A DNA stretch of 64,000 bases from Larus michahellis. Its lineage: Eukaryota > Chordata > Aves > Charadriiformes > Laridae. Of the stretch, positions 1-31,867 are shown one piece after another. Each line of letters starts with the position of its first letter. Position 1 is the first letter of the stretch. The stretch covers positions 105,824,847 through 105,888,846 of the forward strand of contig NC_133898.1 in NCBI RefSeq assembly GCF_964199755.1, written 5' to 3'. The notes beneath the pieces are model-generated. The model was given only the letters and a program-made list of their open reading frames with translations, was not told where the DNA came from and made no database searches. A program made the position numbers and the translations under genes.

Positions 1-3000
1 TTCCAGTTTTTCTATCTTTCTGCGCTGAAATTCACATCTATAGTTTGGCAAGTACCTAATGCAAAATGAGAAGGCTGCAAGCCTGGCATTAAGATGACCA
101 CAACTCCTTAGAGAAATTTTATTTCCCACTCCTTCCTATTGTAGACAGCGCTCAAAAGACTTCAAGTGACATTCTGTCAGTGAGATTCTTCCGAGTTCTC
201 GTAAAGAAATCTCTACCTCCTGCACAATCAAAGTGCAGAAATCAAAGCGTTCTTGTATTCAGAAAATTTATAAAATTTTTATAGCATCTGGAAGTTCATG
301 ATCAAACCACAGAATACTGGCAAACCTGATGTGAAGGCAATGCTTAATCTCTTTGTCTCGGTGACAAGCACCTCCCTGGAGTTCAGCTGTAGCACTTGTT
401 TCTGGTTTCCAAAACAACCACAAACTCACTGGCTTGTCACCTGTAAACGTGTTTTCACTGATATCTCAGTCAATTTATCTTTTACAGTTGATAATGCAGA
501 CAGTGTTGGTTGGTTAAAGTAAACAGATATCGCATCTGTTTCTACACTCTGATTTTAAGGCTGCAGATTTTGAATTTCTCGGTAGAGAAAAAAGGTAAGC
601 CAGAACGCTCCAAAGCACTAGCAACGTTAAATCTGAGCGAGAAGTAAATAACTTAGAAATTTCACAGTTTTTTATTACAGAATTTGATTGCAGGCACTTA
701 ATGTCCTATAAGTTACAGCAGTCCTATCACGTTATTTTAACATCCAGGCATTACGTCTAAAGTGGCCAGAGATAGCCTGGGAATGACCAAGCACTGAAAT
801 GGATGTCTTGTAAGTGGACTTTTATGGCACTGGGCTGACCCAAATAAGGCCTACCTCTGCCTGCGCAGAGTGCAAGGCTTCTGGTTTGCAGCTGAATTAT
901 GTCTAGTCAGCTCTCAGTCTGGGCAGAATAAGTCTGGTTTTATCTGCAAAATGCAGAGACTAGTAAAGTTATTTAGAAACTAAATCAACACACTATCTTC
1001 TTGCGCATAAAGGCACGCCCATTAAAACCTCTTAACTCATTAAGTCCGTAAATAAACTAATTTAAGAGTTAGAGTTAAAATTATTTAGGAGGTTATGAAG
1101 CTGACTGAAGTTTACCTCATGCTCAAAACCTTTTTGTTTCAGTAACCTGTTCAAGAGTCTTGATTTTCCTTCCCTCGTTTCTGTTCAACTGCCCTACTTC
1201 TCCTTCATTTCTGAGTCACAGTCACAGTTCTGGACCAAAAGCTTCCAAAATTAATGCTCTTTAAAACTTAAATGTGCTCCCACTCCAAACAAAAAAATAC
1301 ACGATACTATGAAGACCTAGCCCACAGCGTAAAAGCTGTCAAAAAACATCGTAAAGTTGATTACAAACAAAATCTTGACTTCCATCATTACCTCCTCTGT
1401 ACAGAGTGTATGCGTGATCTGAAGTCTCTCATATCAAAGGTTTGTCTTCTGGCAGCAGTGGCAGCACAAGTGACCATCCCTCTAAATTTACCAGTAAAGC
1501 AATTCATTCACATCGCTACTGCATGGCTAACTGGACTGGAAAACTGATCTCTATGAACAACCTTTCCGCTATTTATTTAATCTGCTGAAATCCTATGGTT
1601 TTGCTAGAGCAAATGAGTAAACAGAGGTATCACTGAAGCAAGGATCTTCACTACCAGACAGCTCATGAGACAACACCCAAAGCAGGTTGTAACTTTTAAA
1701 CATTGGATCCTTGCCCCAACTCTGACAACACTTAAATTGTAGTTATAGTTTCTGAACTTCACAGAATTTGGACTGTAACCACTACTTAGTGGATAAATCT
1801 AACCTATTCATTTTAATGCTGTTGGCCCTCCTCCTGCTACAAGTCAGCTGTCATATGAAACAGTGACTTTATCCTGCTTGGAAGTGAGACATCCTTAGTG
1901 TGTACTGATCAGCTCAAACAATTTTCCATGAGAAAAGCAGTAGCCAGTCAAGCCACCAGAAGGTCAGCATGCCACAAGGAAACATCTGAATTAGACTGTG
2001 ACCTGTAAAAAGAAGTCAGCCAAGTTGATTTGGTTCTGATTTGTTCAAAAAGCTTTAGAAATTATTTGCCAAATGCAAAACTAGTTTATTTGCACAGCTT
2101 AAACTGCTTTGCAATCAATAATTGCATGCTGATTTCCTCAGAGCATGACAGTGACTTACTAAACTGTCAGTAATGTCTAGTCCTTTAATAGTTCAGATCT
2201 TTTGTTTCAGCAAAATAAAGCCAAGATCAGGAACAGTTAAAAGGTGACCCACCAGTTGAACAGGGCTACATGTGAACTGCACAGAACTAAAGGATCAGCA
2301 AGCACAACATAGAAAACAGGGACCGACAGCTAACATTCTTCTTCGTTTTGTAAGAAAACGAGGAAGTTGCTCCATTTTTCTGTCGGTGTGGTAGAAGCAA
2401 CAGTGTTCAAAAATAAATTTTAATCACGGTGGTAAGAAGTTTTAATCACAGTGGTAAGAAGTTTTAAGAGCTCCTGAATGAGATAAATGGTTTAACTTCG
2501 AATGATCACGTTCTCATCATGGATACTTGGATCCGTATTGAGGTGCAGCCAGAAAAGCAATACTGATCAAAACAGTATTTCTGGTATGGTAAATCGCAAA
2601 CTCAAGTAAGTAGAGTGCCTGGCCCATGGAGCCCTTTAAATCACCCGGTGACTTTATGCCACCTGGTTTTTGAGAGAAGGAAGAGGAAGGTGGGGCGTGC
2701 TCCTCTATAAGGACAGCGGGATTTGCTGAGGCCTTTCTCCGGATGGCCACATCGGCCCTTAATTAAGCAGCCCCGCTCATCAGCCCCAAGTCCCCTGCGG
2801 AAGACGGCCCTGTCACCCGGGCTGGGATGGCGGCCAGCATCCCGGCACACTCCCCACAGGCCTCACCGGGTGCCAGGTGGCGGGCAGGGCCCAGGCGGCC
2901 GCCCCTCCGGCCCCACACCCCCTCCCACCGCCCCCCTCAGTCCCCCCCGGGGGCGGCGGGGCCGGGCCGCCCTCCGCCCGCACCTGCCGCGGTGGTCGCC

Positions 3001-3066
3001 CCCCCCCCCCACCTCCCCCCGCCTCAGGCCGCCGTGCAGCGGGGAGGGGGGCCCGGTGCCGCTCAC
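1..3066. other. AT-rich left flank, probable FBXO9 first intron
   Basis: I recognise no exon here on either strand. Open frames are short and show no family motif. If the ATG at 3069-3067 on the minus strand is the FBXO9 start, this stretch is the first intron of that gene and exon 2 lies beyond the left edge. I looked for the reverse complement of the acidic N-terminal FBXO9 coding sequence and did not see it. The only local structure noted is a 22-bp tandem duplication near 2418. Confidence 0.35.
2418..2461. repeat. 22-bp tandem duplication (2 copies)
   Basis: Two adjacent 22-bp units of the form TTTTAATCAC(G/A)GTGGTAAGAAG differ at one base, and the start of a third unit follows. It is a short local duplication with no visible coding role. 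Confidence 0.8.
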
Positions 3067-3260
3067 CATGCTGCCAACGCTCGGGCGGCGCCGTCCCGTC
3101 CCGGAGGGTCTCTGCCCCCCCCCCCGCCTCGCTCGGTCCGTGTGTGTCCTCCTCCCCGCAGGGGGGAAATTAGCAGAGTTCTCGGTCGGAGAAGCGCACC
3201 ACGCAGCGGGAGTAACTGCGGGCCCTACGTACGGCAGCCATCTTCCCGGCGAGTGAGGGG
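3067..3260 (-). CDS. FBXO9: Candidate first exon of FBXO9 (5' UTR plus initiator Met)
   Basis: On the minus strand GGCAGCATG is followed at once by GTGAGC, a strong splice donor, so the exon would contribute only the initiator methionine and end in phase 0. The ATG has A at -3. FBXO9 encodes an F-box and TPR-region substrate receptor of an SCF ubiquitin ligase. No downstream FBXO9 exon lies in the window, so the assignment rests on the ATG/donor, the CpG island and known synteny with CILK1. The upstream boundary at about 3260 is a guess. It could instead be a non-coding exon or a chance match. Confidence 0.35.
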
Positions 3261-3363
3261 CCGGCGGGCTGGGAGCAGCGGAGAGACGCGACCAGACAAA
3301 CCCGCAAGGTCAGAGCGCCGCCTGACGCGCGGGCCGCTCTCCGCCGCGGGCGCCACCGCCTGG

Positions 3364-3536
3364 ACTACCTATCCCAGCGCCCAACGCGGCCCCGCAGCGG
3401 CTCGCCCGCGGGCAGCGCCGTGCCGCGCTGCCTGCTGGGAAACATAGTCCGCGGGGCGACACCCCCCTTTGGGTTGCGGCGCGGCCCCGGGCCAGTCCCG
3501 CCCGGCGGCGGAGCAGGGTCTGCCGGGAAGTGTAGT
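3364..3536. promoter_or_regulatory. Cluster of three ACTAY-N-CCCR (M4/ZNF143-type) motifs
   Basis: Three copies of the vertebrate promoter motif ACTAYRNNNCCCR or close variants are visible: ACTACCTATCCCAGC on plus at 3364-3378, ACTATGTTTCCCAGC on minus at 3434-3448, and ACTACACTTCCCGGCA on minus at 3521-3536. This family of sites is associated with ZNF143 and with CpG-island, often bidirectional, promoters. The mixed orientation fits a promoter firing both ways. Confidence 0.6.
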
Positions 3537-3735
3537 CCCGCCGGGCGGCCATCCCGGCAGGCGGCGGGGTCGGTACCTCACTCGGCCTCTCTTGAGGCCC
3601 GGCCCGGCGCTCTGGTGCGGGAGCCGAGGGAAGGTGGCGATGTCCGGGCGGCCTTCTGCCCCCTCGGCGCGGCCCCTCAGCCCGGCGGCGGCAGGAACGA
3701 AAGCCGCCATTCCCGCGGTCAGACCGCGGCCTTGT

Positions 3736-5089
3736 CACAGACAAATTAGGAACCGGGTAACAAAGGAGTGGTTAGTACTGCGGCTGTATAGATAATAATG
3801 TTGCTGAGGTCATGTGAATCTCACAGTCCCCTGTCCTTTGCCCGTCCAGTTCAGTGAACAGGCATTAACTTGCTCTCCCTACACCTCATCAGGTTTTCTA
3901 AAATAGGACTAAACCCCTTTTATTAATCTGTATTAAAATCTCTTTTACTTTTTCCAGAAGAACACGGTTCTTCACATATGACCCGTGAATCCTTGCCCAT
4001 CCCGTCTGCCTGGAGTGGTTTTGGGAGCTGAAGGAGGTGGGTGTCTGTGCTGGAGTCCGGCAGGTGAGAGCTCGGGCCCGGACAGGGGAAAGGCGGGCGG
4101 CTGGAGGTGCTGGGGAGCTGCCGAGGTGCCGGGAGGGCTGGGGACACCCCTGGGTGCCAACACACTGGGCCACCCTGTCCACTAGAGCCACAAGGGCGAA
4201 GGGTTGAGGTCACGGCAGCGCAGCTGGGGTGAGGGGATTATGAAAACAACTGGCTGTCTTTAATGCTGCATCTCGTTTGGGGTTGGAATTGAAGCTGCTG
4301 GGCTTTCCTCCAGCCTGGGTGTATGTCTGTTCTGTTGGGGATGGAGAAACCCTGCCTCCGGCGACAGAGAAGCAGGGTGTCACTGGGCTGGGCACTCACA
4401 CGGGTTTGTGTGTGTGAGATGTAATAGGGATGGCTTAAAGCAGAAGTCTCTTGAGTAAGTACGCACCACACCTGCTGGCTTCACCGAGTCCGTAAGAGGG
4501 AATTTAACTCTTTTTATTCTAAGAAATGCAAAGACTAGCCTCTATTTAGATGAGGGTGGGGGGCTGAGCATCCAGAGCTGTTTGGAGCTCCTTCACACCT
4601 TTTTTAAACGAATTACTGTCTCCTCAAGTAAGTGTATTTCACTGTAGGGTTCACTGGTGTAAAATCCTCCCCCAGGATTTTACATGCTGCCAAATTACAC
4701 CACCTGCTCGCCTCGTCTTGCAAACCCCGGGAAAGAACTCTGTGCTTTCCTTTTAAAACCTATGTGAAGAAGGGTAAAAAGAAGCTAGGACTTCATCATT
4801 ATTACAGTTAGATCTGATGATAGATTGCTCGAGGCCAATTTTTTTGTTCCAAGTTTCCCTCTTTCTGCCCCACTTCCCTTTTCTTCCCTTGACCCCACTG
4901 GAGCCAAGGGGAGATTTTGGTGTTAGGGTGAGGAAGGCTCGGGCCCTCCAGCAGCGGTTAAATTGTCGATATTCTTGCCATTTGTTCACAACTCCGTTAT
5001 TTCTGTGCTCCTGTTTTGTTACTTGAACGCCTCTCGGGGGTGTGAGAGAGGCCGGTCACCTGAGGGTTTGTTATTTTAATTTTTTCAAT
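3736..5089. other. Spacer between two CpG islands
   Basis: This is ordinary mixed-composition sequence separating the FBXO9-side island from the CILK1-side island. No exon, RNA gene or repeat was recognised. It contains several short open frames on both strands with no family resemblance. Confidence 0.5.
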
Positions 5090-5700
5090 TACGTTAAAAC
5101 GCCGCTCAGCCGTAAATCCCCTCTCTGGCAGCGCCGGCGGAGCTCTCCCGCCTCTCCCCTCCGCGACAGCTGCCCGCTTTTTAGGGGGACACCTCTAAAC
5201 CCCCTGCCCGCCCTCCTGCCGGGGCCCCGGGCGGAGGGGAGCGGCGCCAGCCCCGCCGCCCGCCCGCCGTCGTTATCCCCCCGCGGGGAGCCCCGCCGCC
5301 GCCGGGCGGGGAGGGCCGGGGCGGCGGGCCGCACCATGGGCTCGGCGGCCGGCGGCGCCCTGAGGGAGGCCCGCGGCCGCCGTGGGCCGCAGCTGGGCCG
5401 GGGCGGCGCGGGAGGGCGGCCGGGGGCGGCGGAGGCCGAGCGCCGCCATTAGGGGCCTCTGGCGCGGTTTCGGCAGGCCGGGGCTCGGCCGGAGGAGGGG
5501 AAGCCCGCACGCCGTGAGTACCGCCGTCGCCGCGGGGGGAGAGCGGTGCTCGAGTGCAGTACGTGTCTGGAGCGGGGTTACTGGGCGGGCTGGGAACGGG
5601 CCGGGCGGCGGCCAGGACCTGGCCTGTGGTGGCGGACGGGCCCCTGGGTCGCCTCCCCGCCATCTCTCTCCCCCCGCTGCCGAGGGGCTGACGCCTCCCC
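5090..5700 (+). promoter_or_regulatory. CILK1: CpG island promoter of CILK1
   Basis: A dense GC/CpG block surrounds the likely non-coding first exon of CILK1 and ends soon after its splice donor at 5514. No TATA box is evident, as is usual for housekeeping CpG promoters. It is about 2 kb from the other island, so CILK1 and its leftward neighbour do not share one compact bidirectional promoter here. Confidence 0.7.
5300..5513 (+). other. CILK1: CILK1 exon 1 (5' UTR, non-coding)
   Basis: A strong donor (GCC|GTGAGTACC) occurs at 5514 inside the CpG island upstream of the CILK1 coding exons, which suggests a non-coding leader exon ending at 5513. The transcription start cannot be fixed from sequence; 5300 is only indicative. 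The ATG at 5336 in this exon opens a GC-rich frame with no family match and is not the kinase start. Confidence 0.5.
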
Positions 5701-8700
5701 GTGCTCCTGCCTTGGTTCTCATCTCACGGGGCACCCCAGAAGCCTTCACTGACAAACAAACAGCGGCTGCTGGGACAACGTCGGTTGAAACCCGCGGCGT
5801 TAAACCACGCCTTTCTCCGTGCATCCATCCCACCGGTAACACATTCAAGCGGCTGCCGCAGCACCGGACAGGGTTTAAAAGGCTGTGGCTGATGGCTTGC
5901 TGCTCGCCTCTCTCAGCTGTGGCAGAGTGAGGCGGTTTCGCTTTCAGTTCTCGGGGCTGCAGCCCGTCACACGGGAGAGGATGATTCCTTGAAGCGTACA
6001 TAAGCGAAATAGTAAATTTTGAGTTATACCTGGAGTCAGAAAGTAGTCTTGATACGTTAAATTAGGCTTGCTTTTAAAGGGGCTTTGCTGGTTGATCTGT
6101 GTGGGGGAAAAAAGGTTTTTAGGTGAGGTGGAGGCAGAACACGGTGTTACAATACGGTGAAGATAAGGCTTTCACTTTTTTCTGTTTAGTGTCAAGATAC
6201 TCTTACTCCCAAGATGGTTTTGCAGTTTGCATTTACATCCTCTAACGATGTGAATTTGCCTAGATTGTAATTCCAGACTAGAATCTCGACTAGATGATAC
6301 AGGCTGTAGCTCTGCAAACTGCTTCTGAGAGACTCATGCTCTTTTCAGTGATGTCAGTGGGACTCTGCTTAGGTGAAACTGTCTGCAGGCTAAGGTTTAG
6401 TTTATTCCCTTAGTCAAGTGTGAGAGATAGCAGAAGGTGGTAAGGACAGAACATAAATCTTGCAAAGTGAAATAGATTTTAATTAAAAACAATTTCACTG
6501 TTAAGCTCAACGAGAAATGGTACTGATCTAATTAACCAAAGAAGACTTCATTTAGGTTTTGTTCAGTAGATTTTCATACAGGTGGATTTGTGCTTCCGTA
6601 GGAGCCATGTTAACTTCTGTGCATCCTGGTGTGTTTTTTAACATGCGTTCCTCACTGAAGTGTGTGTTTTCTGACTGTTTTTTTCTCTGTAGATTCTTTG
6701 CATTTGCTTTATGCCTCAGAAATATTTCAGTTAATTTGTCTGTTTTGGTCACATTTGACAGCAGAGCTGGACTTGCAAAGATTACAAGTTTTGTGAAAAC
6801 CGGGGGCTGTGGAAAGGAGAGAGGCTTAAATTAGTATCCCCAGTAAGGAATAGGCAGTTAAGTTCACCACTTCATCTATTCAAGAGACCTCAGACAAGCA
6901 GTCTGTCCGTGATATCCATTGGTGATTATTACTAGCAATGTCACGTGCTAGCAGTGTTAACGCGTCTTTTGGTTTGCTGTGGTTATCAAACATGAGGCAA
7001 AGACGCTCCTCGTCTGCAGTCACGGTCCGCTGGAAAGGGACATGCGAATGGTAAGCCAGGGGCAGTGTAATGGTCCGCGAACTGTAAGCCATCGCATCTG
7101 TTACGATTACAATTTCAGAACTCTGGCATTAGAGGAGTATGTGTTGGAAAATCCACAAGTCCCATCTCTTTTGGTTTGAAGTTACTATATAAAATGATGT
7201 GTTTGGATATTAATAAGTATTACATTTTCAGACTAGGAGACCATGCAAGGTTTTGTTGTCGTTTGAAATTTTTGCCAAGGATCTGAATAAAGGCCTGGGA
7301 GTTAAAGCTTCTGAGTTGACACCTGGTCATTGACCAGCTGGAGTAACTAAAGCTTTTTAAGCTAGATGCAGAACATTGCCTAAATATAGCTTTATGCTAT
7401 GCAGGTGCACAGCCTGAAAACCAGCCAAAAAGAAACTGGTACTGCAAAGTGCTGTTCTTACAGACAGGCTCTGTGTTCTTTGGCAAGTAGTACAAAATGT
7501 GGGATTAGGTCTCTAATTTAAGGTGCTCAGTAATAGTTCTCTGTAGTAGTGTGTGGAGAGAGGCAATTCCTCCTACCTGTCTGAGACACTATCCAGTATC
7601 TAAGATGGTGTTAGAAACATGCTGTTCCTTTTTCATAAACAATGTGTAAAATTGTCAAAAGGTGTATTAACATCGTATTTCCTAATTTTTGTTTGTTCGT
7701 TCCTGTGTCAGTATTAGTGGGACTAATAGGATTAGGAGACTGAAAACAAAGGATCTTCACAACATCTTGCATCTGCAGGATTGTGGCTCTGCATCAGTGT
7801 CAGTTCAGAGTACAAGCAACATAATCCCATTGCTTTTAAAATCCTATTTTTGCTTTGTGAAATAAGACAAGATGGAGGAGACGTCTAAGGCTGCTACCAA
7901 AAAAATTTTGGAAATGTAGTTTAAATGCAGGTTACAGAAGACAAAAGTCACCAGCCATGAATATTGCTGTCCTCTTAGGGTTGGAGAAAATCAGAACACG
8001 GGGACTGAACCCTCATTGCAGGGGAATTCTGGTTCATTCCAAATGTATGGTTAATTTACGTGGAATAGATCACATTTGTTCCAGACGAAAGTGTAGGAAA
8101 TACTAGCAATGATTAGTTTAAATGAGGAAATTATAACTTTATTGCGTTATTATCTAGCATTCTGTTGTTCATGCAGTGTCAGGACAAAAGGTCAAATAAG
8201 TAATCTGTACTTCTAGAGACTAATTAATGCTTAGGGCTGCTGTAATGAAATACATTTGGTCTTACCTGACATGAATATAATATTCTTCCTCTGAAGACTT
8301 TGTTTAAGGGAATATGTATGACTATATCTCTAGCATAGTACCTTATGGAAAGTCAGGAAATTGGTTTGTGTTAACTGATGACAGTACAACTTGTGAGATG
8401 GTGACTTGCATGTCTGATAATTTGGCTAGAACAGATTCCCTCCTATCTTACTGTAATTCTTCATTTTTCTGATAGCAAACTATTTTCTCCAAGCTATGAG
8501 ACTTTATTCTCTGCTTTCAGTAATAGTTTCTCCTGTTAGGGCTGTCTGCAAGCTTGCTGTAAAGTGCTTTACCCTGAGAGTGGATTTGGGGAACATACCC
8601 AGTTGAATCCAGATACAGGTTGGCCCTTTCTGGTGAGAGACCAAGATAAGTATTTGTGTTTAGCTTACAAGGAGGAGAATAGAGTCTGCAAACAAGCAAT

Positions 8701-8769
8701 CTCAGAAGGGTACAGAAATCAAACGGATTGTGTTCTGTGCTTTCAGACCACAGGCTAAGTCTTGAAAAC

Positions 8770-8895
8770 ATGATTCCTGCAACTGTTGACACTGTCCTGA
8801 GTGCTCTGTATTTATGCTGCCACAGAAAGAACTGGTTACACTCGGAGGAGAAACACTAAGGACTGAAATGCGCTTCCAGCTAAAGTATCCTCATC

Positions 8896-8903
<8 letters not shown>
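8770..8903 (+). promoter_or_regulatory. CILK1: Upstream ORFs in the CILK1 leader
   Basis: Two upstream ATGs precede the kinase start. The first (8770) opens 29 codons and stops at 8857-8859. The second (8868) opens 11 codons and stops with TAG at 8901-8903, overlapping the CILK1 ATG at 8896 in another frame. A likely acceptor (TTTCAG, ending 8746) would put both in the mRNA; an alternative acceptor ending at 8825 keeps only the second. Overlapping uORFs of this kind usually lower main-frame initiation (known mechanism; its use here is inferred). Confidence 0.5.
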
Positions 8904-28209
<19,306 letters not shown>

Positions 28210-31200
28210 GGTGTGGAAATACTCGGAACCAGTGCGTGTTCCCCATGAAATGGTGGCTAACATGAGACAATTTGATACTGTTTTGTATACCTGTAAATTT
28301 AAAAGAAACAGATCTTCTATGAGTGAGACATTTTGAAGGGTTTAGGGGTTTTTTACTTTTATTTTTATTAATTTGAATGCAATCTTGTACCTTTTTGTAT
28401 AAAATTGTTTTGTTATATAATTGGGTCCAGTTATTTTCATAAATCTGATAAATTTTGTATATATGGCTTAGGGGGTTTGGCATTTTTATACGACAAATTT
28501 TTATAACAAACTTTTTTAAAGATTAACTTTTCCTTTATTAGATTCAACTTTTTTATAGAAGTGGATAAGGAAAGCAAAGTGGTGCAATATTGCAGTGGAA
28601 GAGAAGTACTGAGGAAGGGGCATTCATTAGACATTTTTCTGAAGCTTATGTGCTAAATGAGGCTGTATAATTTCAGTGATGCCACGTCTTGATGCCACCA
28701 CGCTTCTGTTGTCCTGTACTCATTTGCTTTGTACTGTCATCAAAGGACCGAGTGACTAACAGTCTAAACTCCCCTTTGCAGTCCCTGAGACACTGCGGAA
28801 GGTCAGTGGGAGGCTATTTTTTTAATTTATTTTTGCCTTTACAAGGTTTTTGTTGGACTGCTGTCCAGTTTTCCAGCTCCATTCTTTTGCTTTTACCAAA
28901 TTTGGGGAATGTTCTTGTTTGGTGAAGGGTGAATGCAGATCTGTTTCCTGACACAACGCTCTTTTGTCCTGCTTCAGAGTTGCTTTTTGGCATTGTTCTC
29001 TATGAAATAGAATGTGGACCTACCTCTGTTAAATTCATTTGAATTTTCTAATGATTTCTAAGGAGAAAAATCAGATTCTGCTGCTTCCTTTTGTGTTATA
29101 TTTGGGAATATAAGATCTGAAGACACGTTTAAGACAGTATTAACAATTATAAAGCTGGTTTCAGAGTAACAAAGTATTAGTGATATGCCAGCAGCAGAGT
29201 TTAAGGAAGGAGTATCTATGCAGCTGCCTTAATTTTTGCAACTGTTTTAAATCTCTTCTGGAAAAAAATAATCCAGAGGAAATGAGTCAGTTTAAGCTTA
29301 CTTCGGTTTTTCTTCACTTCAATACATCTTCGCCTACATTGCGAAGAATATGTCAGCTTCTGTAAATTAAGCCCCCAGGTTCTGCTGGGAAACTTGGGAC
29401 CTTACCTGGTCCTGCTAAAAAACATTCTAAAATTGTGGTTGATTTCACAGAAAGTGATGCAGCTCTTTGAAGAGCAGTTTAACTGGGTTTATAAGAGAAA
29501 ATGAATTATCGGGTTATCAAGAAAAAAAAATAGCCCCTTAGTCTGGTTTAATTCTGCACTGGAAAGGAGCGCCGGGGTCCAGCCATCAGCAAAAGATTGA
29601 GATCACGGTCAGCATTTGGGTGTTCCTGCACCTCGTTCCACAGAAGGAAGCTAGAACAGTGCAGTGCTGTGGGAGAGTGTCTTTTACAGCTGTGTTTTGG
29701 AACAGCACCACCAAAGCTGAAGTGTACAGAAATGCTCACCTTTTGGGAACCCTCACCAGAGCTCATTTTATGAACAGCTCAGGCAAATCTTGTATTTATG
29801 AGACTTAAGTCCAGTCTAAAGGGATCAGAGCAGGTATGGTTCTCAGCATCCGGCTGTTTTCAAGGAGCTGAATGTCAGTGAGATCCTCCCTGTGGGATCT
29901 GCCAGCACTACCACGGGGCAGCCGCTGTGGACTGCAGCCTGCAGGTAACACCCGCTGGCCTTTCCCATACTTCCCATGGAGAAGATGCAGGAATTCAGGG
30001 GAACGGTACCCTAGAGTAGGCTGCTGGCTCAGCGCTACAGGGGGAGCCATGAGGAGCACTGGTCACTGCTTTTACAGACTCAGTCCACAGTGAGACACTA
30101 CAAGACAAAAAGGGAGCAGAAGAGTCTGTGCATTAAAAAAAAGTACACATATAAGACTTACACGTGCCAAGGACATGTTATGTGTCCAGCTACTCCGTCA
30201 TTTGTTCATAGCAAGGACTAACTCCATACCTGCTTCCGAGCAGTGATGCCAAAGCACAGCAGTAAAATAAAACAGCCATTCGGTTTCTAAAGCACACGCT
30301 GATGGCGTCTTTGGGTAAGTGGAAAGGGAAATGTGTATATTTGTGTTAGAACTGGAAAGATAGTTGTTTCTTTTGGTGGAAATAAATATCTGTATTTATG
30401 TCTAGATACCATTTAATTTATTTTATCACTGAATAATCGGTCTCAATTATAATAATTGGTTTCCTGAATCTATCCTAAGTATCCCTAGACCTAAGTAGGC
30501 AATTTAACTAGTCTGTACTGTACCCTTAATTCCTACTAGTGGAAGCAGGAGACGAACAAGTCACAAGAAGGGGCTGCTGAGGCTTGGAATCATCCTACCC
30601 AACTGCAGGCAGCTAAGCGTGAGCTCCTTCGTTGTGAGCTGACTCTAAACCAGCGGTGAGTGAGAATCACCTCAAGAGAAATTCGGCTCACTGACAACTG
30701 AGTAGCCCTCTGGAGATGCCACGGTCTCTCCACTAAGGATGGGGACTACTCAGTGTGTTTCAAATTACTTGAATTACTTGTATTACACAGGATGAATCTG
30801 AACCTGGCCTGTAATCTCTGAGCCTTCATCAGCCCTGCAGTGATGTTCGTGACTATCGTGTTCAGGTTTTGGTCAGTCCAGCGAAAAGATTAGAAAAAGA
30901 AGTAGTCCTAAATTAAAGCCTTTATTTTTGGGAAAAAAAGCTAATAATCTTGATATTCAGAATCACTTCTGCCAGTTTAACTTAGTGGGACAGAAAATTT
31001 GCTAAGTAGAAGTGTAACGGCAGTGATCTTGTAGCCTTTACTCAAGTAAATTCCTACTGAAGTTGGAAAAAGTTCTTTTTTGAGTAAGGACTGAGTTGAC
31101 TGAGCTGTGTATTTTACTGTGCCGTCTCAGTGTGCAATACGGATATGGAAAAGATGTAGGTCTTTATTATACTGAAATATGGACGAGCCACGTATCTGAG

Positions 31201-31690
31201 AATTTATCATATGTAACCTACTACTTTGTGTTTTAATATTTAGCATCTTTATGAAAAATGTTTTTAGAATCCTACTGTTTACATTTTCTCAGGCTTTTAC
31301 GTATATCATGTAATAATGACCGTTGGAAATAAAGGAGCCTGACAGTGGACTTGTTCACCTCCGTAATCCAGATTTTCATAAAAGTCTCATGTAAGTGCCA
31401 TGATAGCCAAAAAAAACCAACCCGGAAAACCCACTTCCATGGTATTTCTGTATCTAATATGGCTGTTGATGCGAATAGGACGTTCCATAAAGTGAGGGGG
31501 AAAACATATTGAAAGAACATTTTTGAACTTGTCTGGAAGGAGAGTGTGGAATTGTCAGGGTGAGTAAAATCTTAAAGAGATAACGAACGGTTCTTGTTTA
31601 TTCAGTGTTTTAATTCAAAAACGTTATAAATGTTTGTTTCATTCCTTCTGTGTCAAATCTGCCCAGAATAAAGTTGCTCTTGAAGAAATA
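28210..31690 (+). other. CILK1: Probable CILK1 3' UTR
   Basis: No further coding exon follows the TGA at 28207-28209. The stretch is U-rich in transcript sense near 28340-28560 and lacks recognised repeats. AATAAA hexamers occur at 30266-30271 and at 31667-31672, the latter followed by a T/G-rich tract. Mammalian CILK1 has a several-kilobase 3' UTR, so an end near 31690 is plausible. That would place its poly(A) site only about 250 bp from the convergent 7SK 3' end. Some of this could instead be intergenic. Confidence 0.45.
31667..31672 (+). terminator. Candidate CILK1 poly(A) signal
   Basis: A canonical AATAAA in plus orientation is followed within 30 bases by T-rich sequence. It is the last such hexamer before the convergent 7SK duplication, apart from one at about 31846. 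Confidence 0.4.
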
Positions 31691-31867
31691 TTGACTGACT
31701 AGAGTCTCGATCTTTTATTCAGTTTCTAATAAAAGCACTTCAGTTTGGGGTTGGTTTGTTTAGTTGTGGGGTGTGTTTTTAAAATAAGCGAAATCGAAAT
31801 TAATTGGAATTCCTGGTGCACCCTTATCCCTGTACTACAGTGTGAATAAAGAATGGGAGTATCTGAG

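Larger units (their letters stand above)
2720..3735. promoter_or_regulatory. CpG island, probable FBXO9 promoter
   Basis: About 1 kb of very GC- and CpG-rich sequence sits between AT-rich flanks. It includes C-runs near 3000 and 3117 and three ACTAY-type motifs at 3364-3536. A minus-strand ATG followed directly by GTGAGC at 3066-3061 makes it the likely 5' end of a leftward gene. FBXO9 is the known head-to-head neighbour of CILK1 in mammals. The long GC-rich open frames across this region are composition artefacts, not genes. Confidence 0.7.

Noticed and set aside
2723-3795. Long overlapping open frames on both strands (up to 206 codons)
   Set aside because: They are proline/arginine/alanine-rich frames caused by CpG-island composition. 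No domain, no splice logic, and frames overlap on both strands.
5042-6001. Open frames of 136-242 codons on both strands around CILK1 exon 1
   Set aside because: Same composition effect. The real feature is the non-coding exon with donor at 5514.
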